This document shows positions 18,770 to 28,383 of a stretch of 64,000 nt of DNA, piece by piece (positions within the stretch are counted from its first letter, which is position 1; every line of letters starts with the position of its first letter). Source of the stretch: Streptomyces sp. DG2A-72 (lineage in GTDB: Bacteria > Actinomycetota > Actinomycetes > Streptomycetales > Streptomycetaceae). Made by a program: the position numbers and the translations under genes. The DNA lies in assembly GCF_030499575.1 (NCBI RefSeq), contig NZ_JASTLC010000001.1, forward strand, positions 1,550,001 to 1,614,000, written 5' to 3'. The notes beneath the pieces are model-generated. The model was not told the DNA's origin. It saw only the letters and a list, made by a program, of their open reading frames with translations, and did no database searches.

Positions 18770-19084
18770 TTAGGAGGTTCCTCCAAGAGCCAGCGCCACG
18801 GTCAGCGCCGACGCCGTGTCGGCCGCCTGCCCGAACACTTCCCGCGCGGTCTCCCACTCACCCGGGCGCGCGGCGGCGTACGGCTGCCAGTTCCGTACGA
18901 CGACCAGCAGCCCCTGTTCCACGGCGCCCTCGGGCCAGACGGTGTGGTCGGAGAGCGAGTCGGCCAGCGCGTCCCAGTTGCGGCCGAACCAGTCGGGCAA
19001 CGACAGGGCACGGGCGCAGCGGTCCATCAGGCCGCCTTTGTCCGTGACCCCGTCGAGGTCCAGCGTGACCACGACTTCCGTCAT
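18770..19084 (-). CDS. Barstar-family protein
   Basis: A 104-aa protein with the barstar core: VVVTLDLDGVTDKGGLMDRC, then LPDWFGRNWDALADSLSD, where the W-F-G-x-N-W-D-A-L stretch is the family signature. Barstars inhibit barnase-like ribonucleases by plugging the active site. No ribonuclease or polymorphic toxin is visible nearby, so it may be an orphan immunity protein or have been recruited for another role. It is convergent with the response regulator and head-to-head with the next gene. Confidence 0.85.
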   Translation of the reverse strand: MTEVVVTLDLDGVTDKGGLMDRCARALSLPDWFGRNWDALADSLSDHTVWPEGAVEQGLLVVVRNWQPYAAARPGEWETAREVFGQAADTASALTVALALGGTS

Positions 19085-19215
19085 CTCAGTACCGTCCTGA
19101 ACGATTCGTAGTGATCACCGGTCTGGTGGTCATTCTGCCGCAGGTCCGGCAGCGCGTCGCCACCGCCCGACCCCGGCCTGTACGCTGCCGAGCGCCATCG
19201 CGTGAAGGGGAGCCC

Positions 19216-19815
19216 ATGGACGTCGGCGCTGTGCAGTCCCAGCGGCAGTTCCACATCCACCAGCGGGTGACCATGATGGTCAACCGCTACGAGATCTTCG
19301 CCGACGACGGTTCCGGCGGGCCCGGTGCGAAGGTCGCCTTCGTCGAGCAGAAGCGCATGAAGTTCAAGGAAGAGGTCACCCTCTACACCGACGAGTCGAA
19401 GCAGTCCGTCTTCGCCGGCTTCAAGGCCCGCAAGGTCGTCGACCTCGCCGGCGCCTACGACGTCACCGGCGGCGGGCAGCCGATAGGCGTGTTCGGCAAG
19501 AAGTTCGGGAAGTCGCTGCTGCGCTCGACATGGACGCTCGACCAGCCGGGCCTGCCTGCCCTGACCGTTCAGGAGCGCAACGCCGCCCTGGCCGTCTTCC
19601 GGCGTGTGTGGGGACTGCTGCCGTTCATCGGCGACCTGCCCTTCATCTGGAAGTACCACTTCGACTTCGTCGACACGGACGGCCGGAACGTGGGCTTCTT
19701 CGAGAAGAAGACCCGCTTCCGTGACCACTACGTGCTCCGGATCGAGGACGACCGGTTCGACCGGCGCCTGATGCTCGCGCAGGCGGTGGCCCTGGACGCG
19801 CTGCAGTCGCGCTGA
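19216..19815 (+). CDS. LURP-one/tubby-like conserved protein
   Basis: A 199-aa soluble protein. ATG 19216 has a strong Shine-Dalgarno (GAAGGGGAG) and replaces a longer frame. The body alternates short beta strands and turns (HIHQRVTMMVNRYEIFADDG, AKVAFVEQKRMKFKEEVTLY, VVDLAGAYDVTGGGQPIGVF), followed by WTLDQPGLPAL and FPFIW-like hydrophobic stretches. This resembles the LURP-one/scramblase-related beta-barrel family, common in Streptomyces and without a defined biochemical role. The assignment is by pattern only. Confidence 0.65.
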   Translation: MDVGAVQSQRQFHIHQRVTMMVNRYEIFADDGSGGPGAKVAFVEQKRMKFKEEVTLYTDESKQSVFAGFKARKVVDLAGAYDVTGGGQPIGVFGKKFGKSLLRSTWTLDQPGLPALTVQERNAALAVFRRVWGLLPFIGDLPFIWKYHFDFVDTDGRNVGFFEKKTRFRDHYVLRIEDDRFDRRLMLAQAVALDALQSR

Positions 19816-19829
19816 CGCCGGTCGGCGCC

Positions 19830-20297
19830 TCAGCGCACCGCCTTCCGCACGAGTGCGGCAATCGTCTTCTCGTGGGCGGCGGTCAGTTCCGTCACGGCGA
19901 AGGCGGTCGGCCACATCGTGCCGTCGTCGAGCGTGGCCGAGTCGTCGAAGCCGAGCGTCAGATAGCGGGACTTGAACTTGGCCGCGGCCTGCACGAAGCA
20001 GACCACCTTGCCGTTGTTGGCGTAGGCGGGCATCCCGTACCAGAGCTTCGGCGTCAGCTCGGGCGCGTTCTCCTTGATGAGAGCGTGCAGCCGCTCGGCG
20101 ATCACGCGGTCCGCTTCCGGCATCTCGGCGATCTTCTCGAGCACGGCGGCTTCCGCGTCGGCCTTGGTCCTGCGCTTCCCACCGCGCACGGCCTTGAGCT
20201 CCTGAGCGTGCTCCTTCATCGCGGCCCGCTCTTCGTCCGTGAAGCCGTCGTTCGCCGTGGCGGTCGTGCTCTTGGCGGACTTCTCTGCGTTCGGCAT
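19830..20297 (-). CDS. DUF1801-type protein
   Basis: A 155-aa protein. ATG 20297 ([20 protein letters not shown]) has AGAAGGA at a suitable distance. A Lys/Ala-rich N-terminus leads to a compact domain with [20 protein letters not shown] and [20 protein letters not shown], typical of the DUF1801/YdhG group, whose name-giving members have been linked to iron handling. It is convergent with the LURP-like gene (14-base gap). No operon partner. Confidence 0.75.
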   Translation of the reverse strand: MPNAEKSAKSTTATANDGFTDEERAAMKEHAQELKAVRGGKRRTKADAEAAVLEKIAEMPEADRVIAERLHALIKENAPELTPKLWYGMPAYANNGKVVCFVQAAAKFKSRYLTLGFDDSATLDDGTMWPTAFAVTELTAAHEKTIAALVRKAVR

Positions 20298-20424
20298 GAC
20301 AGGCATCCTTCTGCGCGATCGGCTGGGAACACCCTCGATGCTAGGAAGCCGCGGCGGCATCGGCTTCTTGAAAACTGACCGATGCTGCCACGGCTCTCCC
20401 GTCACGCCCTGCCGTGAAGGACCG

Positions 20425-21468
20425 TCAGGGCCCGTCCGGGTCGGCCCGGTTGAGCGCGGGCCGCGGCGTCGACCCCGTCGTCATCAGGTAGTCGGCCGCG
20501 GACGTGTCCGTCACCAGGCTGGTCACGAGCCCCGACCGCAGCACCGCGTCGATCGCGGCCGCCTTCCGCGCTCCGCCCGCGATCGCGACGACCTCGGGGA
20601 TACGGCGGAGCTGGTCGGCCTTGACCGTGATGCACCGCTCGCCCAGGTCCCGTCCGACCCGGCGGCCCTCGGCGTCGAAGAGGTGCGCGGACGTCTCGGC
20701 GGCGACACCGAGGGACGAGTAGTGCGCCCGCTCCTCGTCGCTGAGCATGTCGTACACCGTCGAGATGCCCGGCTCCCAGGAGCCGATGGAGACACAGGCG
20801 ACCGTGACCTTGTCGAAGTACTCGAAGGCCCGCGCGATCCCGGTCTGGTTGCGCAGCGCCGCCGCGGTGGCCACGTCCGGCAGCAGCATCGGCGCGTAGA
20901 TGGGGTGGGCGTCGCCGCCGGACACCTGGGCGGCCCGCCGCACGGCCTCCACCGAACCACGCTCGGCGGTCCCGGCGTCGTACACGCCCGTCAGCTGCAC
21001 CACCGTGCACGGCGGCAGCCGGTCGAGGGCCGCGGCCATGTTGATGGTGGAGCGGCCCCAGGCCAGACCGAGCACATCGCCCTCGTTGACGAGTTCGCCG
21101 AGCAGGTCGGCGGCCACTTCGCCGAGGTTCTCGGGGTCGGGCGAGTCCTCGGCCTCGGCCGGGGACTCGACCACGACGGCATGCCTGAGGCCGTAGCGGG
21201 CGCGCAGCGCGTCGGAGCGCTCGGCGTCCAGTTCGGCCGGGACGCGGATCTCGATCCGTACGAGATCCCGTTCGAGAGCGGTCTCCAGGACCCGGGCCAC
21301 CTTGAAGCGGCTGACGCCGAACTCCTCGGCGATCTGGATCTTGGACTTGCCCTCGAGGTAGAAGCGGCGGGCCATGGCCGCCGCCTGCACCAGCTCAGCG
21401 GGTCCCATCCGCATGGCTGACCGGCCCGCCGACATTGCCGACACAGCGCTCTCCTCACTACTGTTCAC
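20425..21468 (-). CDS. SorC/DeoR-like sugar-binding transcriptional regulator
   Basis: A 347-aa regulator. An N-terminal helix-turn-helix ([20 protein letters not shown]) is followed by the SorC sugar-phosphate-binding domain, with signatures [30 protein letters not shown] and the [31 protein letters not shown] region. The family senses phosphorylated sugars and usually controls pentose or polyol catabolism. It lies downstream of rpe on the same strand, with 78 bases between, so the pentose-phosphate link is natural. The GTG start at 21468 has good spacing but only a modest Shine-Dalgarno. Confidence 0.9.
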   Translation of the reverse strand: MNSSEESAVSAMSAGRSAMRMGPAELVQAAAMARRFYLEGKSKIQIAEEFGVSRFKVARVLETALERDLVRIEIRVPAELDAERSDALRARYGLRHAVVVESPAEAEDSPDPENLGEVAADLLGELVNEGDVLGLAWGRSTINMAAALDRLPPCTVVQLTGVYDAGTAERGSVEAVRRAAQVSGGDAHPIYAPMLLPDVATAAALRNQTGIARAFEYFDKVTVACVSIGSWEPGISTVYDMLSDEERAHYSSLGVAAETSAHLFDAEGRRVGRDLGERCITVKADQLRRIPEVVAIAGGARKAAAIDAVLRSGLVTSLVTDTSAADYLMTTGSTPRPALNRADPDGP

Positions 21469-21546
21469 ACTCTGGATTCGCTGTTCATCCTTGCAGATCC
21501 GGCCCGCTCGATCCGCCCTGAAGGGCGCCGTTCACGTTCCCTTGGC

Positions 21547-22233
21547 TCAGTGGTCGCATGCCCAGGAAGCGACGGCCGTGGCCGCCCCCGCCTGGGTGCG
21601 CAATGCACGTACCGCATCTGCTGGATCGGCGGCCCCGTACACCGCCGAACCGGCCACGAAGACATCGGCTCCGGCCTCCGCGCAACGCTCGATCGTGGCC
21701 GCCGAGACTCCACCGTCGACCTGGAGCCACAGCTCCAGGCCGTGCTTGCTGATCAACTCGCGGGTGCGGCGAATCTTCGGAAGCATGATGTCGAGGAACG
21801 CCTGGCCACCGAAGCCCGGCTCGACCGTCATGATCAGCAGCATGTCGAGCTCGGGGAGCAGATCCTCGTACGGCTCGATGGGCGTCGCCGGCTTGAGCGC
21901 CATGGAGGCACGGGCACCCTTGGCCCGGATCTCCCGGGCCAGCCGGACGGGAGCGGAGGCCGCCTCGATATGGAACGTGACGGAACCGGCACCCGCTTCG
22001 ACGTACTGAGGCGCCCACCGATCAGGGTCCTCGATCATCAGATGGCAGTCCAGCGGGGTGTCCGTCGCACGGGCCAACGACTCTACGACCGGCACGCCGA
22101 GCGTGAGGTTCGGGACGAAATGGTTGTCCATGACGTCGACGTGGAGCCAGTCGGCCCCTTCGACCGCCTTCGCCTCCTCGGCGAGCCGGGCGAAGTCGGC
22201 GGACAGGATGCTGGGGTTGATCTGCACGGCCAT
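21547..22233 (-). CDS. rpe: Ribulose-phosphate 3-epimerase
   Basis: A 228-aa cytosolic (beta/alpha)8 enzyme that interconverts ribulose 5-phosphate and xylulose 5-phosphate in the pentose phosphate pathway. All family signatures are visible: [16 protein letters not shown], the metal and substrate motif [50 protein letters not shown] and [20 protein letters not shown]. Length is normal. It begins at ATG 22233, divergent from the MMPL gene, and is followed by the SorC regulator. Confidence 0.97.
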   Translation of the reverse strand: MAVQINPSILSADFARLAEEAKAVEGADWLHVDVMDNHFVPNLTLGVPVVESLARATDTPLDCHLMIEDPDRWAPQYVEAGAGSVTFHIEAASAPVRLAREIRAKGARASMALKPATPIEPYEDLLPELDMLLIMTVEPGFGGQAFLDIMLPKIRRTRELISKHGLELWLQVDGGVSAATIERCAEAGADVFVAGSAVYGAADPADAVRALRTQAGAATAVASWACDH

Positions 22234-22367
22234 GACCCAAGCCTCCCATGTCCGGGCACGAATGTTCGCCTCGGTCCGTACCCAAGACGTTCATCGGATG
22301 TTGTACGAGGGCCCGGCGTGCCACGCTGGGCCGCCCACCGGCTCCACGGGCGGCTGCGGGGGTGGCC

Positions 22368-24557
22368 ATGACGGGGACCAGTTCCGAGACGAAGTCCGAG
22401 ATCACGACGGGCAACAAGGGCATCGCACACCTGGTGTGCGGACGGCGCGCCAAGTGGGTCGTGCTGGTGCTGTGGCTGGCGGTGCTTTTCCTGACAGCGC
22501 CGTTCGCGCAGAAGCTCACCGACGCCCAGGACAACGACGCGGCCTCCTGGCTGCCCGGGTCCGCCGAATCGACCCAAGTCCTGGAGATCTCGGAGGACTT
22601 CAGGCCCGAGACGATCCCGGCGATCGTCATCTACGCCCGCGAGAGCGGCCTGACCGCGCAGGACCGGGCGCAGATCACCGAGGATGTGCGGCAGCTCGAG
22701 CAGCTCACCGACCACGGCATCCGGGGTGCCGAGACCCGGGGCCCGACCTTCGACCGGGAGACCGACCCGAGGGCCGCCCAGATCTATGTCCCGATCACCA
22801 TGGACGAGAAGGGCTGGGAGCGCATCGCGCCCGCGGTCGACTCGATCCGGGAGGATGTCGGGGAGGGCGGGGAGGGCGACGACGGGCTCGCGGTGCACAT
22901 CACCGGCCCGGGCGGCACCTCCGCGGACTTCTCCGAGGCCTTCGAGGGCATCGACTCGACGCTCCTGGTGTCCGCGATGGGCGTCGTCATCATCATGCTG
23001 CTGCTGACGTACCGCAGCCCCTCGCTCCTGCTGATCCCGCTGCTCTCCGTGATCGCCGCCCTGTTCACCGCACAGGCTCTGATCTACTTCCTCGCCGAGA
23101 ACGCGGGCCTGACGGTGAACGGCCAGAGCGCCGGCATCCTCACCGTGCTCGTCTTCGGCGCGGGGACGGACTATGCCCTGTTGCTGGTCGCCCGCTACCG
23201 GGAGGAGTTGTGCCGCCACGAGGACCGGCACGAGGCGATGGCGCTGGCGCTGCACCGCGCGGGTCCGGCGGTGCTCGCCTCCGGCGCGACGGTCGTGCTG
23301 AGCATGCTGGTGCTGCTGGCGGCCGAGATGAACTCCACCAGCGGGCTCGGCCCGGTCGCCGCGATCGGCGTCGCGGTCGCCCTGCTGGCGATGATGACGC
23401 TGTTCCCGGCCCTGCTGGTGATCTTCGACCGGTGGATCTTCTGGCCGGTGATCCCGCGCTTCGGCGCGGGGGACCCGACCGAGCGGGGCGTCTGGGCGCG
23501 CACGGGCCGCCGTATCGCCCGTCGCCCGCGGATGGTGTGGGTCGTGACGACGATGGTGCTGGCGGTGTGCTCGCTCGGCCTGATCCAGTTGCGCGCCGAG
23601 GGCATCAGCAACGCGGACGCGTTCACCGGGAAACCGGACTCGATCGTCGGACAGGAGGTTTCCGCACGCTACTTCCCGGCCGGGAGCGGCAATCCGCTCG
23701 TCATCGTCAGCAACCAGGCGCAGGCCCAGCAGGTGGGCCGCGCGGTCGCCGCCACGCCGGGCGTGGTCCCCGAGTCGCTGGGCCTGCCGCCCGGCACGAA
23801 ACCGTCCTTCGAGGGCAGGGTCCTCTTCGAGGCCACGATGACCGCCCCCGCCGACAGCGACGCGGCGGAACAGACCGTGGAACGGGTACGGGACGCCGTC
23901 CACGCGGTACCGGAGGCCGATGCCAAGGTGGGTGGCGGCACGGCGGGCCTCCTGGACATGGACGAGGCGATCACCCACGACAACGTGCTGATCATCCCGC
24001 TGGTGCTGGTGGTCGTCCTGCTGATCCTGTGCGCCCTGCTACGGGCCCTGATCGCCCCGCTGCTGCTGATCGGAACGGTGATCCTCTCCTTCGCGGCGGC
24101 ACTGGGCATCAGCGCCCTGACCTTCCGCCACGTCTTCGACTACGCGGGCGAGTCGACGGATTTCCCGCTGTTCGTCTTCGTCTTCCTGGTCGCCCTCGGC
24201 ATCGACTACAACATCTTCCTGACCACCCGCATCCGCGAGGAGGCGGCCCGCCAGGGCACGCGGCCGGGCGTGGTCACCGGGCTCGCCGCCACGGGCGCGG
24301 TGATCACCTCCGCAGGCCTGGTGCTGGCCGGTACCTTCGCCGCCCTCGGCACACTCCCGATGGTTGCCTTCGCAGAGATCGGCTTCGCGGTGGCGCTCGG
24401 CGTGCTGCTGGACACGTTCATCGTGCGGTCGGTGCTGGTCACGGCCCTGTTCCTGGACATCGGCCCGAAGGTGTGGTGGCCGCACCGGCTGGCCCGCGAG
24501 GACGGCGGGGCACCGGCGATCGCCGAGCCGGAGAAGGTCAGCCGGTCCTCCGAATGA
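22368..24557 (+). CDS. MMPL-family exporter (second)
   Basis: A 729-aa RND-like transporter with duplicated topology. Helix 1 is WVVLVLWLAVLFLTAPF, the first membrane bundle contains VFGAGTDYALLLVARYREEL, and the second contains VALGIDYNIFLTTRIREEAA. The Asp-Tyr pairs of the proton relay are kept in both halves. ATG 22368 follows GGGGGTGG. It has its own promoter region, shared with divergent rpe (134 bases). Its 3' end overlaps the convergent rsmB by 20 bases. No adaptor or outer component is nearby and the substrate is unknown. Confidence 0.93.
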   Translation: MTGTSSETKSEITTGNKGIAHLVCGRRAKWVVLVLWLAVLFLTAPFAQKLTDAQDNDAASWLPGSAESTQVLEISEDFRPETIPAIVIYARESGLTAQDRAQITEDVRQLEQLTDHGIRGAETRGPTFDRETDPRAAQIYVPITMDEKGWERIAPAVDSIREDVGEGGEGDDGLAVHITGPGGTSADFSEAFEGIDSTLLVSAMGVVIIMLLLTYRSPSLLLIPLLSVIAALFTAQALIYFLAENAGLTVNGQSAGILTVLVFGAGTDYALLLVARYREELCRHEDRHEAMALALHRAGPAVLASGATVVLSMLVLLAAEMNSTSGLGPVAAIGVAVALLAMMTLFPALLVIFDRWIFWPVIPRFGAGDPTERGVWARTGRRIARRPRMVWVVTTMVLAVCSLGLIQLRAEGISNADAFTGKPDSIVGQEVSARYFPAGSGNPLVIVSNQAQAQQVGRAVAATPGVVPESLGLPPGTKPSFEGRVLFEATMTAPADSDAAEQTVERVRDAVHAVPEADAKVGGGTAGLLDMDEAITHDNVLIIPLVLVVVLLILCALLRALIAPLLLIGTVILSFAAALGISALTFRHVFDYAGESTDFPLFVFVFLVALGIDYNIFLTTRIREEAARQGTRPGVVTGLAATGAVITSAGLVLAGTFAALGTLPMVAFAEIGFAVALGVLLDTFIVRSVLVTALFLDIGPKVWWPHRLAREDGGAPAIAEPEKVSRSSE

Positions 24558-25956
24558 CCGCCAGATACATGGCGTCGGTGCCGTGCAGATGCGGCCACAG
24601 CTGTACGTCGGGGCCGTCACCGAGGTCCGGCATGCCCGGCAACAGAGGCCGCGCGTCGAGGAGTTCGGCCTCGGGGCGCTGCTTGAGCACGTCGTCCACG
24701 ACGGCCCGGGTCTCGGCGAGGTGCGGCGAGCAGGTGGCGTAGCCGACGACGCCGCCCACCCGTACGGCGTTCAGCGCGGTGTGCAGCAGGGCACGCTGCA
24801 GCGGCGCGAACCCGTCCAGGTCCTCGGGACGCCGGCGCCACCGGGCCTCGGGCCGCCGCCGCAGGGCGCCCAGCCCTGTGCACGGCACGTCCATCAGCAC
24901 CCGGTCGAAGGAGCCGGCCCGCCACGGCGGCCGGGTCCCGTCGGCGGTGATGACCTGATAGGGACCGCGGTTCCCCTCGAGCGCCTTCGCCACGAGCCCG
25001 GCCCGGTGCGGCTGCTTCTCCGCGGCGAGCAGCACGGCCCCGCGCTCGGCGGCGAGGGCGGCGAGCAGGGCGGCCTTGCCGCCGGGCCCGGCACACCCGT
25101 CGAGCCACCTCTCGTCCCGGCCTTCGAGGGGCGCGTCGGCCAGCGCCAGCGCGACGAGCTGACTGCCCTCGTCCTGCACGCCCGCCCGGCCCTCCTTGAC
25201 GGCCTCCACGGCACCGGGCTCGCCGCCCTCGGTCAGCCGTACGGCGTACGGCGACCAGCGCCCCGGCAGCGCGGCGTCCTCCCGGAGCAGTTCGTCGGTG
25301 GTGGCCCGTCCCGGCCGGGCGACCAGGGTCACCTCGGGCCGCTCGTTGTCGGCCTCCAGCAGCTCCTCGATCCCGGCGCGCCCGCCGCCGAGGGAGTCCC
25401 ACAGCGCGGAGACGACCCAGCGAGGGTGGGAGTGGACGACGGCGAGATGCTCCTCGGGATCGTCGTCATAGGGCGGAGCGACCTTGGCGAGCCACCCGTC
25501 GAGATCGTCCTGCGCGACCTTCCTGAGGACGGCGTTGACGAACTTGGCCCGCCCGTCGCCGAGCACGACCCGGGCCAGCTCGACGGAGGCGGACACGGCG
25601 GCGTGCGTGGGGATCCGCGTGCCGAGCAGCTGATGCACGCCGAGGCTCAGCACATCGAGCACGGGCGGGTCGACCTCACGCAGGGGCCGGTCCACACAGG
25701 CGGCGATGACGGCGTCGTACGTCCCCTGCCGCCGCAGCGTCCCGTACACCAGCTCCGTCGCGAGCGCGGCGTCCCGCCCGTCGAATTTTTCAGGTCCCTC
25801 CTTCTCCCGCGCCTTCCTGAGCAGCGGCGGCAGGACGAGGTTGGCGTACGCGTCCCGCTCGTCCACCGCCCTGAGTGCCTCGAAGGCGAGGAAGCGGACG
25901 GGGTCCTTCTTGGGCCGACGGTAGGGCTTGCGGGGCCGGCGGGACTGCTCACTCAC
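24538..25956 (-). CDS. rsmB: 16S rRNA (cytosine-967-C5)-methyltransferase family protein
   Basis: A 472-aa NOL1/NOP2/Sun-type methyltransferase. The N-terminal NusB-like RNA-binding helical domain is visible as FLAFEALRAVDERDAYANLV and DGRAKFVNAVLRKVAQDDLD. The SAM-binding Rossmann domain has LDGCAGPGGKAALLAALAAE. The catalytic loop is LMDVPCTGLGALRRRPEARW (P-C motif), with the second Cys in VGYATCSPHLAETRAV. It modifies 16S rRNA in small-subunit maturation. It lies about 100 bases downstream of fmt, the common bacterial arrangement. Confidence 0.94.
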   Translation of the reverse strand: MSEQSRRPRKPYRRPKKDPVRFLAFEALRAVDERDAYANLVLPPLLRKAREKEGPEKFDGRDAALATELVYGTLRRQGTYDAVIAACVDRPLREVDPPVLDVLSLGVHQLLGTRIPTHAAVSASVELARVVLGDGRAKFVNAVLRKVAQDDLDGWLAKVAPPYDDDPEEHLAVVHSHPRWVVSALWDSLGGGRAGIEELLEADNERPEVTLVARPGRATTDELLREDAALPGRWSPYAVRLTEGGEPGAVEAVKEGRAGVQDEGSQLVALALADAPLEGRDERWLDGCAGPGGKAALLAALAAERGAVLLAAEKQPHRAGLVAKALEGNRGPYQVITADGTRPPWRAGSFDRVLMDVPCTGLGALRRRPEARWRRRPEDLDGFAPLQRALLHTALNAVRVGGVVGYATCSPHLAETRAVVDDVLKQRPEAELLDARPLLPGMPDLGDGPDVQLWPHLHGTDAMYLAVIRRTG

Positions 25957-25972
25957 GTAAAAGGTGCTCCGG

Positions 25973-26031
25973 ATGAAAGGGGGAGATGTGCCCCCATGAA
26001 AGGGGTGTCCCCAACAAGTGGGGATGTGCCC
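25973..26031. repeat. Short direct repeats between fmt and rsmB
   Basis: ATGAAAGGGG occurs at 25973-25982 and 25996-26005, and GATGTGCCC at 25985-25993 and 26023-26031. The pieces also allow small G/C stems. They lie right upstream of rsmB and look like a local tandem duplication in the untranslated region. Confidence 0.5.
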
Positions 26032-26060
26032 AGCGTACGTCGACGCCGGGGACCGCCGCG

Positions 26061-26993
26061 TTACGCGCCGAGCGTCTCGCCGTCGGCGTCCCGCACGCCA
26101 CGCGCCCAGTCGGCCGCCCGCATCGGCTTCTTGCCCTGGGCCTGGACCCAGAGCAGCTCGACGGCGTACGAGCCGGTGCCGACGTACACATGGTTCTTGC
26201 CGACGGAGAGGACACCCGGGGCGAGATCGTCGCGGTCGGGCACGGTGGCGACCTGGATGAGCTTGAGCCGCTCACCGTGGAAGGTGGTCCATGCGCCGGG
26301 CGCGGGCGTGCATCCGCGTACCACGCGGTCGACCCGCAGTGCGGGCGCCGACCAGTCGATGTGGGCGTCCTCGACGGTGATCTTCGGGGCCATGGTGATG
26401 CCCTCGGCCGGCTGCGGTACGGCCTTCAGGGTGCCGTCCTCGATGCCGTCCATGGTCGCGGCGAGCAGCCCGGCGCCGGCGAAGGCGAGCCGGGTCAGCA
26501 GGTCGCCGCTGGTGTCGGTGGGCCGGATCGTCTCGGTCACGGTGCCGTAGACGGGCCCGGAGTCGAGCCCCTCTTCGATGAGGAAGGTCGAGGCGCCCGT
26601 GATCTCGTCGCCGGCCATGATGGAGTGCTGCACGGGTGCCGCTCCCCGCCAGGCGGGCAGCAGGGAGAAGTGCAGGTTGACCCAGCCGTGGGCGGGGATG
26701 TCGAGAGCCACGCGGGGCAGCAGGGCGCCGTACGCCACGACCGGACAGCAGTCCGGCGCGATCTCCTTGAGCCGCTCCAGGAATGCGGGGTCCCGCGGCT
26801 TGGTGGGCTTCAGCACCTCGATCCCGGCCTCCGCCGCCCGCTCGGCGACCGGACTCGCGACCAGCCTGCGTCCCCGCCCGGCCGGCGCATCGGGCCGCGT
26901 GACGACGGCGGCCACCTCGTGCCGCCCGGAGGCGATCAGAGCGTCCAGTGCGGGAACGGCGACCTCGGGGGTGCCGGCGAAGACGAGCTTCAT
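26061..26993 (-). CDS. fmt: Methionyl-tRNA formyltransferase
   Basis: A 310-aa enzyme that formylates initiator Met-tRNA with 10-formyl-THF. It opens with [20 protein letters not shown] and keeps the linker [20 protein letters not shown], the active-site stretch [20 protein letters not shown] (Asn-x-His; SLLPxxRG), and the C-terminal OB-like tRNA-binding half ([15 protein letters not shown]). Length and order are standard. It precedes rsmB on the same strand. The ATG at 26993 is unambiguous. Confidence 0.97.
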   Translation of the reverse strand: MKLVFAGTPEVAVPALDALIASGRHEVAAVVTRPDAPAGRGRRLVASPVAERAAEAGIEVLKPTKPRDPAFLERLKEIAPDCCPVVAYGALLPRVALDIPAHGWVNLHFSLLPAWRGAAPVQHSIMAGDEITGASTFLIEEGLDSGPVYGTVTETIRPTDTSGDLLTRLAFAGAGLLAATMDGIEDGTLKAVPQPAEGITMAPKITVEDAHIDWSAPALRVDRVVRGCTPAPGAWTTFHGERLKLIQVATVPDRDDLAPGVLSVGKNHVYVGTGSYAVELLWVQAQGKKPMRAADWARGVRDADGETLGA

Positions 26994-27175
26994 GGGTGGA
27001 TACGGGCCTCTCGGGCGGGGGTTGGATGCGGGCGACGCACCAGTCTATGGGGGCGGGCTGGGGATGGCCTCCGGACCCGCGGCGGTGTGCTGCTGCCGCC
27101 TGTCGGTCCTGCTTCGCTGTCCGACTGGAATCCGGGTAGTGCGCGGGGCGGAGAGCGCTGAGCGGGTCCGGGGGG

Positions 27176-27987
<812 letters not shown>

Positions 27988-27998
27988 AGCCACCCGCA

Positions 27999-28029
27999 CT
28001 GCCCTCCCGGGACGGAACCGGGAGGGCAG
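27999..28029 (+). terminator. Terminator of the HTH gene
   Basis: CTGCCCTCCCGG (27999-28010) and CCGGGAGGGCAG (28018-28029) form a perfect 12-bp stem with a 7-base loop, 11 bases after the stop. There is no U-run, as is usual in Streptomyces. Confidence 0.8.
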
Positions 28030-28181
28030 AAGCATGCCGCGGCCCGCACGCCGGCGGGAGCGGGAACGACCGCCCCAAGCAGGTCGAGTGAAGTCGGCTG
28101 CGGTTCGGCAGCACCCCGAAGGGGCGCGGGGCTGTATCAATGTGCGGCTCCGCCGCGATGGGGGTCCCCCCGCTCATGGGG

Positions 28182-28242
28182 TCCCCCGCTCGAGCGAAGT
28201 CGAGAGTGGGGGAGAATTCGAGAGTGGGGGAGCGACCAGCCC
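28182..28242. repeat. Streptomyces intergenic repeat, copy 2
   Basis: Same module as at 27176-27236 (CGCTCGAGCGAAGTCGAGAG, then GTGGGGGAGCGACCAGCC), here with an extra GTCCCCCCGCTCATGG unit just upstream. The rest of the 28030-28383 gap shows nothing else recognisable. Confidence 0.75.
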
Positions 28243-28383
28243 CCACCCGCCCGCAGAATGCACGCCCCCTTTCCGCGGAGCGCAACAGCAGCCGATCACC
28301 GCACCACCGCCACCTACCGCCCAACCCCCGCCCAGGTCGCGGATCCCTGCTCCCGCTCTCGCCGGAGTCGCCATCGCCGCCCC

